A stretch of DNA of 64,000 nt from Euglena gracilis (taxonomy: Eukaryota; Euglenida; Euglenophyceae; Euglenales), in the NCBI GenBank assembly GCA_039621445.1, contig CP154957.1, positions 37,416,382 to 37,480,381 of the forward strand, read 5' to 3'. This document shows, in pieces, positions 30,208 to 39,889 of the stretch. Positions within the stretch are counted from its first letter, which is position 1. Each line of letters starts with the position of its first letter. Position numbers and translations under genes: made by a program. The notes beneath the pieces were generated by a model that had not been told where the DNA came from, did not search any database, and saw only the letters and a list, made by a program, of their open reading frames with translations.

Positions 30208-30802
30208 TGTCGGCTGTCGGCCCGCCGACGGCCGGTTTCTCAACATTTCCCCCGCGATAGGACTCACCCAGTGGGTAGAAAGCTCCAGAAGTCAATTGGA
30301 AGGTGAGCAAAATGTTGCAAGTCTGGAAGTACAAAAGAAAAGAATGAAGGAGCAAGGCATTCCATTCCAAAATCATTCTCTGTATGTTACTCTCACCCAC
30401 TGCAAGCACAGGTGTGTCTGACCAAGGTGTGCAGGTTCCTTGTGTGTGCTTTGCCTTTTGAATCAAGTCAATGCTAAAAAGGTTCTTCTCTGTGGTTTTC
30501 TTTGGATTCAAGGACAGAAAAAGCCATTTTCAGTTCAAAGTTTTTGGATCCTACGCCGGTATGCCAACCCAGCCACTTACAGGGGGCAAAAAGCCGGGAT
30601 TCCGGCCCTGAGCCCTCCGGAGGCTCTTTTTATTGAAAACCGCTGAGACTGGGTGGTGACCGTAGGTGGGGGAAAAGGAGGAAGGAGGCCCAGTCGGTCG
30701 GGCATTCCATTTCACAGGCATTTTCAATTCATTTTCCCGTTTCCGGTTCACCTTTAAACTACTTTTACCTTTCCTTTTTTTCTCCGAAACCCCCCACCGA
30801 CA
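30208..30802 (+). repeat. 3' LTR
   Basis: 595 bp, same ends as the 5' LTR. Followed by the duplicated target CAGGG and then by DIRS gag sequence that continues from 25489. Confidence 0.85.
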
Positions 30803-30807
30803 CAGGG

Positions 30808-31812
30808 GCAGTAAGCCCTATGGTATACATTCCAACAACAAGATCCTCGAGAGAGAGTGAGAAGAGAGGAGAGTGCATGCACCCCCCAGGAAAACCTTCC
30901 TTTTCAAAGGGCTCACGCCCTAGGGGCCCTAAGGGTGCAATGTCCAACACCCCTAACCCAGCCCCCCCAAAATCATCTCATTCAAGCAATTAAATTCCAT
31001 GGAGGAGAAATGGGGAGACACCCCCCTGCATCAAAGGCTACAAAAAAAGCCTAAAATGGTGGAAAAAAACATGCCTCCCCCAGCAACATGTCAACTCATC
31101 AGGGATGGCATTCAACCCCCCTGGGTTCATCACCCAAAATTATCCACCCACCCAAAAACCAGAGCAAATTCCGACCTGAAACAGGCAGGAAAAATCCTGC
31201 AGGATTACGAAAAGTCTGGATCCGTAAAGAGGGTGGGGGATTCGAACTCCCAACATTTAATCCCCTGGTTTCTTATTTCAAAACCAGAGGGGGGTCAGAC
31301 AAAATGGAGGTTAATAAGCGACTGCAGGGAACTAAATCAACAGTTCCAAGCAAAACCGTTCAGGTTGGATCACATCCAGCACTTTTTTCCAGTGCTGGAA
31401 AAAAGCCACTGGGCAGCCAAAATCGACTTGAAGGATGCCTATTTTGACACCCCAGCAAACCAGGCCCTAAGGCCATTTCTAAGGCATCAGGTAGGGGGGC
31501 AAACATGGGAGTTTCAAGTAGGATGTTTTGGGCTAAATGTGATGCCCCAGATTTTCATGTCAGTAATGAAAACATTCGAAAATCTGTGGAGAAAAAGGGG
31601 GATCCACATTTTTATTTACCTGGACGACATTTCGCTGGTGGCCCCAACACAAAACATTTTGCAAAATCACCTGAACACAGTGGTCAGGGCTTTAATCAGC
31701 TCAGGTTTCAAAATAAATGTCAAAAAGTCCACCCTACAGCCCACCCAAGTGGTAAATCATCTGGGACTAAGTAAACTTCCAAGAGGGAAAACTGCAATTT
31801 CCCCTACAGAAG
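30808..31812 (+). pseudogene. DIRS gag end and RT, 3' truncated
   Basis: After gag-like text, an RT frame runs from 30999: RLISDCRELN, KIDLKDAYFD, CFGLNVMPQIFMSVMK and FIYLDDISLV (catalytic box near 31615). The frame is open to 31862, but homology ends near 31812, where sequence from a copy of opposite orientation begins. RNase H, methyltransferase and recombinase are missing. Confidence 0.8.
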
Positions 31813-32485
31813 ATCAAAATGGCCGGGGCTGTAAGTTCTGGCTTCTTGCCATGCCCAGTTGAAGTCTGGGGGAGCCCTGTTGCTGGGCCTCCCCCTTCCC
31901 CCCTGGAATGGGGTTGTGGGCTGAATCTGAAAAAGATGGTTGGTACAGACCTTTTTGTTTTCCTGTGGGCATTCTGCTCCAGACTGGGCCATCTGCTGGC
32001 TTCCCAATGCTGTACTGGCCCCCTTGTCCCTTATTCCATCTTGATAGGTTGGGGGCATTAGCCCTCTGCTCTCTGGGCTGGGCCTGCCAATCTTGAAGGT
32101 TTCTTGTACCCAAATTTGAAATGTAATGGGTCTTAACCCTGGGTACCCAATGTTTTCCGTTGTCGTCTGGGCTTTTTGCCCACTGTCTGCCAGGGACCAT
32201 GGCCATCACTGTGTGTGGTTGTCTGCTGCTGAAAGTTTTCTGTTGAGATGTGTGGTGGGTGGAGTGATGGCCACGGTTCGCCACGTTGAAACCGTATCAC
32301 AAAGTTCTCCAGCTGGCGTTTCTTGCTCTGCACTTTGTCCAGATTGTCGACTTGATAATTCCAGTTTGCTCTCCACATTCTGCATTGACTTCCAATGTCA
32401 AAGTTGAAATATTTTCTTGAATTTGATGCTCTTCAGGTTCTGAAAATTGACATTGTATTGTTTTGATCTCTTCCAACTCTGCTTA
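31812..32485 (-). pseudogene. DIRS gag start, 5' part of the outermost nested copy
   Basis: Minus strand: a gag start (Met at 32378, or upstream) with SDGHGPWQTV and KKPRRQR, then Q/P/G-rich text to the junction at 31812. Its own 5' terminal repeat is found 6.5 kb away at 39010-39157, because the element at 32486-38986 has inserted into its leader. Confidence 0.65.
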
Positions 32486-32640
32486 GAGTACTCCCGGGAA
32501 GAATGACCAGGGAGGAAGTGACCATGAGGGCGGAGCACAAGAGGGGGGTGAGATCCTGCTTTGTGGGCCGGCTGTTTTGTTGTTTGTGTTCTTTTTGGCG
32601 GGGGTGCTTCTTACTGCGACTTTGGTGCCGGAGTTGGCGA
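32486..32640 (-). repeat. Right end and inverted terminal repeat
   Basis: GAGTACTCCCGGGAAGAATG starts the outer end; GTGCTTCTTACTGC and GTGCCGGAGTTGG belong to the terminal repeat, which is the inverse of 38869-38953 with very few differences. Confidence 0.85.
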
Positions 32641-32759
32641 TGATGTGCTCTCCGACACCGACTTGGCGAAGGTGAACCGCAGGGGCCCCCCGGCCTGTGA
32701 GCAGGGGCGTTTTCTCCCCCCCCCCGAGGATGCTTTTCTTTTCGGGTGGGCTGGGTGGG

Positions 32760-32864
32760 CTCACCCCCCTCTTGTGCTCCGCCCTCATGGTCACTTCACT
32801 TCCTCCCTGGTCATTCTTCCCGGGAGTACTCGACCATTCGGGCTTCGCACCTTCAGGGGGTGAG
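32760..32864 (-). repeat. Internal complementary region
   Basis: Plus strand CATTCTTCCCGGGAGTACTC pairs with the right end, then GACCATTCGGGCTTCGCACC pairs with the left end at 38954-38986. It is the template expected for joining the two ends into a circle. Confidence 0.85.
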
Positions 32865-33910
32865 ACTGTGTGCACGACCCCTTTTTCAAATTTTTTCTTT
32901 GCCGAATCCACCGCCCCCAATCTTAGGTAATGGGCTGAAAAAGCTGTGGCATTTTTCCACTGCCCAAGTTCACACACCTCCTCACTGGACAATCCCAGCT
33001 TTTTGTACATCAAAACTCCTGCCCCCCTGGTGCTGTGGGCTTTCCAGTGGGAAATGGGAATGCAAAAAGTGTCCAACAACTCCTTTGTCAAAGAGTTGAT
33101 TCTGTTGGAAGACAAGGGTTTTTTGCCATCCAAACTCCACAACAGAGGGGCACCCTGGGGGATGAAAGATGTTCTTTCCACATACTCTCTCATCAAATGA
33201 TATGGACTCAAAGATGGAATGGAATCAATCTTCAACACTTGCTCCCACTTTGGTGAAGGCCATCCCTTTCTCCTGACCAAAATGAAAAATTTTTCCCCCA
33301 CCACTGAAATGGTCCTCTGGGTTCTGGCCAGGTCCACCCCCCTGTGCAGAGCCAAAAGTCTGAAAGACAAAGTGATTCTCCATCTCAATTCCACGATGGA
33401 CATGTCAGAAATTTTTGTATGGCTCTGCAACTTTTGCAAAATGGGTAGGGGGTCCCAAAAAACAGCATACCTCTGCACTGAACGATTCCATTCCTTTTTT
33501 ACTTTTGTCAGTAAAGGATGAAATCTGATGGACTCCCAACCAGGTAAATATTGCAGTGAGGCATACGCACATCGAGCATCGCTTTGTGACAGTTTGTGAA
33601 GGTCCAGCAGGGCAGTGGCCAGCTCCATCTTGGAGACTTGCAATGGCTCCAATCCTTTCTGTTGCAAAATTACAAACAGTTTTCTGAATGCACTGTCATA
33701 ACGTTTCAGTGGTCTCAAACTCCTCAGGACATTTTGAATGTCTTGATGTGACATTTTTTGCTGTTCCAAAAGGAACCTGATACCACTGTGCAAGCCAGGG
33801 GCCATTTTGGCTTTGGCATTGATTGCCCCCAACAGTTGCTGAACATGCCTTCCCTGGGGGGTAAGACCAACATTCCTGTCCCTGGTTTGGACATTTTGAT
33901 TAATAGGGGC
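32865..33910 (-). CDS. Tyrosine recombinase, catalytic residues present
   Basis: Would insert the circular cDNA by site-specific recombination. Core-binding part: RPLKRYDSAFRKLF (near 33690). Catalytic residues: Arg in LALHRGVDLARTQR (33320-33355), HxxR in AHSTRGAGV (33020-33046), then GQWKNATAFSAHYLRLG with the nucleophilic Tyr (32920-32975). The frame has no stop until TAA at 32483-32485, just outside the element, so it also runs through the internal complementary region and terminal repeat. The start is unclear because the frame is open far upstream beneath the RT ORF. It looks potentially functional. Confidence 0.85.
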
Positions 33911-36045
33911 CACCATGGACTCGAAACCCACATGGGTGTCACCAAAAGACATTTCACCTGCTTGTTCAGCCTCAGTCTGATGAGCCATGGAAAAATTACC
34001 TTCCATGGGGGGTTGGCATAAACCTCTTTGGCTGAGCTCAGGTCGCATTTCAATGCATCCACCAGAAAAGCCTGGTGGTGTGGCCATCTGGCCACAAATT
34101 TTTGGAATTTTGCATTTCCTGGAGATGCAAACATGTCTGTGTCTGGAGTAATGTCCTTTCTGAAGAACCTCAAAATTTGGGTGAACAGGCTTGGGCACAG
34201 GGTATAATCCCCCCTGTCTTGATCCCATCTTGTGAGGGGGTCTGCCAACATTGCTGCTGAAGGAACCCACTGAACCTGCAACTGAACTTGGTTTTCCCAA
34301 CACCAATGAAACAGGGGTTCCAAAATGTGATTGAGGTGTGTTTTTCTGCCTCCCCATTTGGTAAGGTAACTCAGTGCTACCTGATTGTCTACATTTAACA
34401 GCACTGTCTCCCCTGGCTGGGCAAATGCTTTTACTGTCTGAACAGCTGCCATCAGTTCTTTCACATTTATGTGTAAGAAATTTTTCTCCCTCCAAAATTC
34501 TTGGATGATTTGATTTTGGGATGAATCCACTCCCCCCCATGCCCATGTGGAGGAGTCTTAATGGAGCACCCTTTTTGCCTGTTGCAGGAAAGGCCTGTCC
34601 AGGCCTGGCTGCAAGTATGCCTTCAGCACTTTGATTTCCCCTTTCAGCCTTTCTGGAATGTCGATGCAAAAATCCCAGCCCCTTTCTTGGTGCATCTGGC
34701 TGAACTTTAAAAGCTCCTGGGTTACCAGCCTTAAAAATGGCAGAGCAGGGAGGTAACTTTTGACTTGCCCCAGAATGCTGGCTATTTTTCTGCAACTTAG
34801 TTTTTGGGCCAGCACCACCTTGCCCAGTTCCTTTCTGATAGTTTTTAATTTGTGTGGGGGCACCTCCAGCTGACCTTTTTCTAAGTCTATGATGAACCCC
34901 AAATGCTGCAGCCTTTGTGTGGGAGTAAACACAGACTTTTTCTGGCTGACCTTGAACCCAGCCTCCCCTAATGTGTCCAGCATTTGCAGTAAATGTTTTT
35001 TCACCAAATTTTCTGTTGAACCAAACAGAATGATGTCGTCCAAATAGACGAACACCTGCATTCCCTTTGACCTCCACAGTTTTAACAGAACTTTCATTAG
35101 TGACATGAACAATTTTGGGAGGGTGCTTAGGCCAAAACAGGCCCCCTGAAACTCCCACAGGTCTGATCCCACTTGAATTCTGACAAATTTTTTGAAATCG
35201 TTTTCCAGACCCAGATGAAAGTATGCATCTTTCAAATCTAGTTTGACTGCCCAATCCCCCTTTTTTAGAGTGGGGAAAATTGTGGACATGTTTTCCAAAG
35301 TGAACTTCTCTGGACAGCAAAATTGATTTAGATCTCGACAATCTGTGATAAGTCGATGCTTGACCCCCTCCCCTTCTGGTTTGGACAACACAAACCAGGG
35401 TACCAGATGGGCAGTGTCTTGGGCATTTTGTACTTTTTTGGTTGCCCCACTTTCTTGGTACTCCTGCAAGATTTTGGAGGCCAGGCTGATTTCCTGCACT
35501 GACTTTTGCTGCTGCCTTTTTGACAGACACAGGGGTAGGGGGTGGTCTGGCTGCACACCTTTTTGAATTAGTGCTACTACCCACTGATTTGCATTTTCCT
35601 GCCACCATGGCAGACATTTTCTTAGCCTCTGAAACAGAGGCACCTTTTCCCATGCCCTTTCTCTGAAAACCAGGCTTTGAATGATTCCTCTCTCCCATTC
35701 CATAGGGGGGGAGTTTGTGCTGGGCCAGGCCCCTGACCCCATGAGCCCTTGCCAGACTGGGGATGGCTTCAGAGCAGGGGTCAGCAGGGGGATTACCTCC
35801 TCCATGGAGCTCAGCTGGGGGGTCTCTCCCCCACTCCATTGATGGTCTGGCTGTGATGGCTTCACCCCTTCTTGGGGACTTTGATGCTTCAGGCTTTGAT
35901 GCTTCAGGCTTTGCCCTTGCCTTTCCTGTGGGCATGAGTAGGGAGTGGGAAGATTCAGTAGGGTATCCATACCCCTTCTGCCATCCTGGGTTCTTCCACA
36001 GGCTGCCATAGCCTTTTCCTCTCCCAGCCTTGCCTTGGCTGCCAT
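33724..36045 (-). CDS. RT-RNase H-methyltransferase-like ORF with one stop codon
   Basis: 774 codons including an in-frame TAA at 34558-34560. RT: HRLITDCRDLN, KLDLKDAYFHL, CFGLSTLPKLF and FVYLDDIILF (YLDD near 35040). RNase H: DSSTWAWGG right after the TAA, NVKELMAAVQT, NVDNQVALSY, LADPLTRWDQD. Methyltransferase-like: DMFASPGNAKFQ, YANPPW. Other copies have Ser (LFSDSSTW, LHSDSSTH) where this one has TAA, so one C-to-A change in TCA would explain it. RT precedes a lone stop, then RNase H; apart from this the ORF is undamaged. Confidence 0.85.
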
Positions 36046-36849
36046 AGCCTTTGCCTTTGCCCCACTTGAACTTAAATCCTTTATTTCCTGTGGGGATGGG
36101 AAAATGAGACATAGAATGTCTTGAAAAGGCTGTTGCCAAGCCTGCTTGATTCAGAGCCCATTGGGCTTTGTCCACAGCCAAGTCTTCTTTGGAGAACAGC
36201 CCGTTGTTGGTGCTGGGGATTGCCCCTGGAATGCTGCACCTCTTCCTCTCCTTCAGCAGTGTCTGTTCCATCTCTGCTACAGCAAAAAACAGTTGTTGTG
36301 CCAATATTTGATAATCTGTCTCCACACTGCCATACAGGCATGCCACCATCCTTTCCAGGTGTAACATCTTTTGTTGCCATGACTTCAATTGTTTATCCCA
36401 GGCCCCTTTGCCGTCTGAGTTGTGATTGTTATCCTCTGCACGACTTTTCATCCCGTTATACCTGGGCAGCTCCCCCAGGACCATCTTCCAGGGGAGTCTC
36501 ACTCCCTTTTCGACGTGCCGAAGGCACGCTGCCAGCTCTGGCGCCAGGGGCGCCAGTTCCTCCTGCCAGGGGAGCCGTTCTTCCGCGTCGTCGTTGTCGT
36601 TGTCCTCCTCGTCTTCTCCGTCCTCCTCCATCGCGGACCGCTCCGCTCGTGGCGTCATCCCTTTGTCTTTCTTCGAACTCTTCTCCAGCCAACGATCCGC
36701 CAACTTGAACGCCACGTCCGCTGCTGTCTGCCCCAAGTCTATCAGTGGTACCTCCACACTTCCTGCCAACGCCACCGAGTACAAGAACGAATTCCTGTAG
36801 TCTCCGACTTGGCTGGAGACCATCGCCACCTGGGTCAACTCGTGGACTC
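35600..36849 (-). CDS. DIRS gag, second part
   Basis: Continues gag after the nested element: HELTQVAMVSSQVGDYRNSF, LIDLGQTAADVAFKLADRW, an acidic run (EEDGEDEEDNDNDDAEE), a helical region (LKSWQQKMLHLERMVACLYG) and a Gly/Lys-rich tail with KGKGYGSQGKAGRGKGYG. A structural and RNA-binding role is inferred. Same frame as gag part 1 and as the recombinase. Confidence 0.65.
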
Positions 36850-38643
36850 GTACTCCCTCGAGGCAGACCGAGAAGGGAGGAAGGGACACCGAGGGCGAAG
36901 CACAAAGTTCAAATTTGCCCTGATTTTTGGGTGGGTGGACAATTTTGGTGGGCTGACCCAGGGGGGTTGAATGCCATCCCTGATGAGTTGACATGTTGTT
37001 GGGGGGGCATTTTTTGCCCACCATTTCAAGCTTTTTTGCAGCCTTTGATGGAGGGGGGTGTCTCCCCATTTTTCTTCCATGGAATTTATTTCCTGGATAA
37101 GATGATTTTGGGGGGGCTGGGCTGGAGATGTTGGACATTTTAGGCTTTTTTGCAACCTTTGATGGAGGGGGGTGTCTCTCCATATTTCCTCCATTGAATT
37201 TATTTTCTGGGTAAGATGATTCTGGGGGGGCTGGGCTGGGGGTGTTGGACATTGCACCCCTAGGTCCCCTAGGGCTTGGGCCCTTGTAAAAGGAAATTTT
37301 TTCTGGGGGGATGTGCATGCACTCTCTCCCTCTCTGCTCACCTCTCTGGATGATCTTGTTGTTGGAAGACATACCATAGGGCTTAATGCCCCTGTTTGGC
37401 CTATCTGGTCTTCTCCATGTTGATGTGGTTGGTTGACATACCATAGGGGGGCCTCTGTGGGTCCCCCCCTTGATTGATTGATCGGGAATTGATAAATAAA
37501 TGTGGGAGGGGTTTCTGCCCCTCTCTCCAAAAGGGCCACTGTGGGTCCCTTTTCCTCCTGGGGCTGGGTCATTGAAAGGGCCACTGTGGGTCCCTTTATC
37601 CCCCATTGTTGGCAGAGGGCCACTGTGGGTCCCTCGGGGGATTTCTCCAGCAGCATCCTTAGCTTCTTGGTGGCCACTGTGGGTCCACCCTGCTGGTTCC
37701 TTAGCTTCTTGGTGGCCACTGTGGGTCCACCCTGCTGGTCTCCAAGGTTTCCATGTATAAATTTTTTTCCATAATCCATCTTGTGGTCTTCCAGGCCTTG
37801 AATTCTTCTTGGCCTCCAGCCCCATTGGAAATCTGGGGGGGCTGCTGTGGCCCCCCCTTGTCCCCTTGAGAGGGGCTGTTGTGATAGATGAATTGGGGGG
37901 GTTGGACAGACCTTTTCTGCCCCTTCCTGAGGGGATTTCCTTGTGAAACTGGCCCCCATGGCCCCTGTGGTGTTGACCTCCTTGGCCTTGATTCCATCTC
38001 CCCATCTTCTGGCCAATTTGTGCCCAGGTTGCTGGGCACCTTTGGGGGAGATGCCCCTGATGTGTGGGCTTTGATTGTCCAATTGTGAAGCATTTTGGGC
38101 CCCCATGGCCCAGTCTTTGCCCACCAAGGGCTGGGGCTGGCTTCTGTCTTCTGGGCCTCCTGGCCACAGTGGTCCAAGGACCGTGGCCGTCACTGGGGGG
38201 GGTTTTTGGCTGTGAAATTTCTGGGGTGGGGGGCTGGGTGGGAAGAACGGCCACGGTATGCCACGTGTTGACCGCATCTCCAAGGTCTCCAGCTGCTGCC
38301 TCTCCTCCAGGACGTCCGTGGCCATATAATTCCAATTTCTTCTCCACTGCATTGCTCATCGAAGTCGAAATTGAAATTTGACAATTGAATTCTCAATTGA
38401 TTTTCGTCTGGTTCGTGTTCTTCTGGATATTGAATTGATATTGACTTCTTTTCTCAGTTCTTCCTCGTTCGTGAACTCTGTTCCTTTCTTCTGGGTGTCG
38501 AAGGGCAAGTTAAGAATCAGCCAACTCCGGCGAAAAAAAGGCACTAAGCGGGACCTCCTAACCCAGCGCACCAAAACAATCACAACAAACCGCCGGCGAG
38601 CAAGGCATGGCCTCACAATGGCAAAGTGCGGAGCCCGAGGTGT
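36850..38643 (-). mobile_element. Nested, internally deleted DIRS copy (family B)
   Basis: Inserted in gag. Minus strand: left terminal repeat (38643-38490), gag start (Met at 38359 or 38352) with SDGHGPWTTV, gag to the first codons of RT (CQLIRDGIQPPWV, near 37000-36960), then a deletion to the right end (36908-36850, GTACTCCCTCGAGG...). RT, RNase H, recombinase, internal complementary region and the inner part of the right terminal repeat are gone. With these borders the length is 1794 bp, a multiple of three, so the gag frame of the host element is kept on both sides, though at least one stop lies inside. Confidence 0.75.
37530..37745 (-). repeat. Minisatellite in gag of the nested copy
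   Basis: GGGCCACTGTGGGTCCCT (plus strand) recurs six times at irregular spacing; in one frame it gives GPTVAL/GPTVAT units. The copy at 2.8-3.9 kb has a comparable but different repeat (GGCCAATGGAGGCCAT type), which suggests fast change of this part of gag. Confidence 0.6.
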
Positions 38644-38839
38644 CCTTCTTTGCGCACTTCGTCGTGTGCCATCCGCCTCCCAGCCAGTTCTGCCCGGCCG
38701 CGATGACGGCGACGAGGGATTCCGGGGACGACTCCGCCAATAGCTTCGCCACCTTGTCCCCGTTGAAAAAGAGCTCGCTCCACGAATTGTTGAAAACTGA
38801 TTCATCCTCTGATGTCAAGATTTCTGCGTACGTTGCCAT
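38644..38839 (-). CDS. DIRS gag, first part
   Basis: Met at 38839: MATYAEILTSEDESVF, then an amphipathic stretch and GQNWLGGGWHTTKCAKK, cut by the nested element at 38643. It is in the same frame as the second part at 36849. No homologous domain outside DIRS elements is recognised. Confidence 0.6.
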
Positions 38840-38868
38840 TTTGATGTTGTCGAAGGACGTTAATATCC

Positions 38869-38986
38869 GCCAACTCCGGCACCAAAAAGCAGTAAGAAGC
38901 ACCCCCGCCAAAAAGAACACAAACAACAAAACAGCCGGCCCACAAAGCAGGATCTCACCCCCTGAAGGTGCGAAGCCCGACTGGTC
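38869..38986 (-). repeat. Left end and inverted terminal repeat
   Basis: Ends (plus strand) CTCACCCCCTGAAGGTGCGA then AGCCCGACTGGTC. The inner part, CCAACTCCGGCACCAAAAAG to CAAAGCAGGATCTCAC, is the inverse of 32552-32640. Confidence 0.85.
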
Positions 38987-39009
38987 TCAAAAGTTTCTGT
39001 CTTCCTCCG

Positions 39010-39157
39010 TGTCGAAGGGCAAGATTAGGAATCAGCCAACTCCGGCGACGAAAGGCACTAAGGGGAGACGCCTAGCCCAGCAAAAGAAAATCACACAGTA
39101 CCGCCGGCGAGCAAGGCATGGCCTCACAATGGCAAAGCGCGGAGCCCGAGGTGTCAC
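39010..39157 (-). repeat. DIRS family B left terminal repeat (outermost copy)
   Basis: GTGTCGAAGGGCAAGATTAGG-type start, GCCAACTCCGGCGACG and GCGCGGAGCCCGAGGTGTC. It is separated from its gag (32378) by the 6.5-kb insertion 32486-38986. Confidence 0.7.
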
Positions 39158-39159
39158 CA

Positions 39160-39480
39160 ACCTGCTGGGGGGGGGGGGCGGGGTCCGGAGTGCCTGCCCA
39201 GGAAGGCACTACCCCCCCGGGGGGGTTGGATTTTCGGCCCGTGCCCAGGCAAAATCCTTTGAAAATGGCCATTTTTTTTAGCTCCCCGGCGCCTTCGGCG
39301 ACGGGGTCTGTGCTTGGGCACTTTTGGCCGTGTGCCCTCACCCCCCTCCTCCTGGGGTGGGGGTTGGATTTGTAGGCCTTGGGGTGCCTCCCCAGGCAGG
39401 CCCCCCCCGGGGGGGGGGGGGTCGGCACCTGACTAAAATACGGCCTGTGCCCATTGGCAAAAGATACCACACTTCAACCC
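39160..39480. repeat. G/C-run small repeat element
   Basis: Long G and C runs, GGTGCCTCCCCAGGCAGGCC, GTGCCTGCCCAGGAAGGCAC and a CGGCGCCTTCGGCG hairpin near 39288. No ORF. It resembles the elements at 41.3-41.8 and 44.1-44.4 kb in style. Confidence 0.45.
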
Positions 39481-39716
39481 TGGAGGTTGGTTCGCCAACG
39501 CAAAATTGAAAGAGGTTGAAAGAAATCAGGGGTGGTCAGTTGGTAAGAGGATAAAAACAAGCTGAGATAAAACGGCAGGGGGAAATGTGATGAAAGCAAT
39601 GCAAATGCCAGGAAGCAGGGTGTGGACACAAGACATGGACCACAAAGGGGGACAGAAAGGGGGTGCTCACCACTGAGTATCTGCACGATCGCTAAGTGCC
39701 CACTGACTGCATGTTG
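39481..39716. other. Spacer, 3' flank of candidate host gene
   Basis: AT-balanced unique-looking sequence, no ORF. On the minus strand it follows the stop codon at 39717-39719 and may be the 3' untranslated part of that gene. Confidence 0.35.
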
Positions 39717-39889
39717 TCAAAGGTCATCCAGGAAGCCCTTGATGGAGCTGGAAAATCTGTCCATGCTGGCCGCCACGTTCGCCTTCATCTTTGCAGCCTT
39801 TTCGCCCACCACCCACGCAACGTCACTCACGTCGAGGCCGCCGGCCGCTTCTGTGGGCTTCCCTCCTGTCCCCAGCCCACCAAAGTCGA
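39717..39889 (-). CDS. Candidate host-gene last exon
   Basis: On the minus strand an acceptor-like CTTGCAG precedes 39889, and a 173-nt frame encodes a well-balanced C-terminus: DFGGLGTGGKPTEAAGG, VSDVAWVVGEKAAKMKA, MDRFSSSIKGFLDDL, then TGA (39719-39717). Composition (amphipathic helix, V/A/K/D rich) is unlike the repeats around it. No family recognised. Upstream exons should lie to the right; the candidate first exon at 40917-41201 has a related DFSGLG motif. Confidence 0.45.

Larger units (their letters stand above)
25490..30802 (+). mobile_element. LTR retrotransposon without gag-pol (LARD-like)
   Basis: Two LTRs of about 595 bp (25490-26083 and 30208-30802), each beginning TGTCGGCTGTCGG and ending in GACA, flank 4.1 kb. 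The 5-bp duplication CAGGG stands at 25485-25489 and 30803-30807. A primer-binding-like site follows LTR 1 and a polypurine tract precedes LTR 2. No gag, protease, RT or integrase is recognisable inside, so the element would depend on proteins supplied in trans. About a dozen LTR differences by eye suggest a fairly recent insertion. Confidence 0.85.
32486..38986 (-). mobile_element. Nearly intact DIRS-like element (ITR/ICR form)
   Basis: Minus-strand order: left end and terminal repeat (38986-38869), gag part 1, nested element, gag part 2, RT-RNase H-methyltransferase-like ORF, tyrosine recombinase, internal complementary region (32760-32864), right terminal repeat and end (32640-32486). The internal region is complementary to both outer ends: one half to 38954-38986 (one mismatch in 33), the other to 32486-32552 (almost perfect). 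This is the DIRS-1 design. Without the nested copy it would be about 4.7 kb. Defects seen: one stop codon in the RT ORF and the gag insertion. Confidence 0.9.

Noticed and set aside
34558-34560. Programmed stop readthrough between RT and RNase H
   Set aside because: Other copies have Ser at this place, so a point mutation is simpler; kept only as a finding to check.
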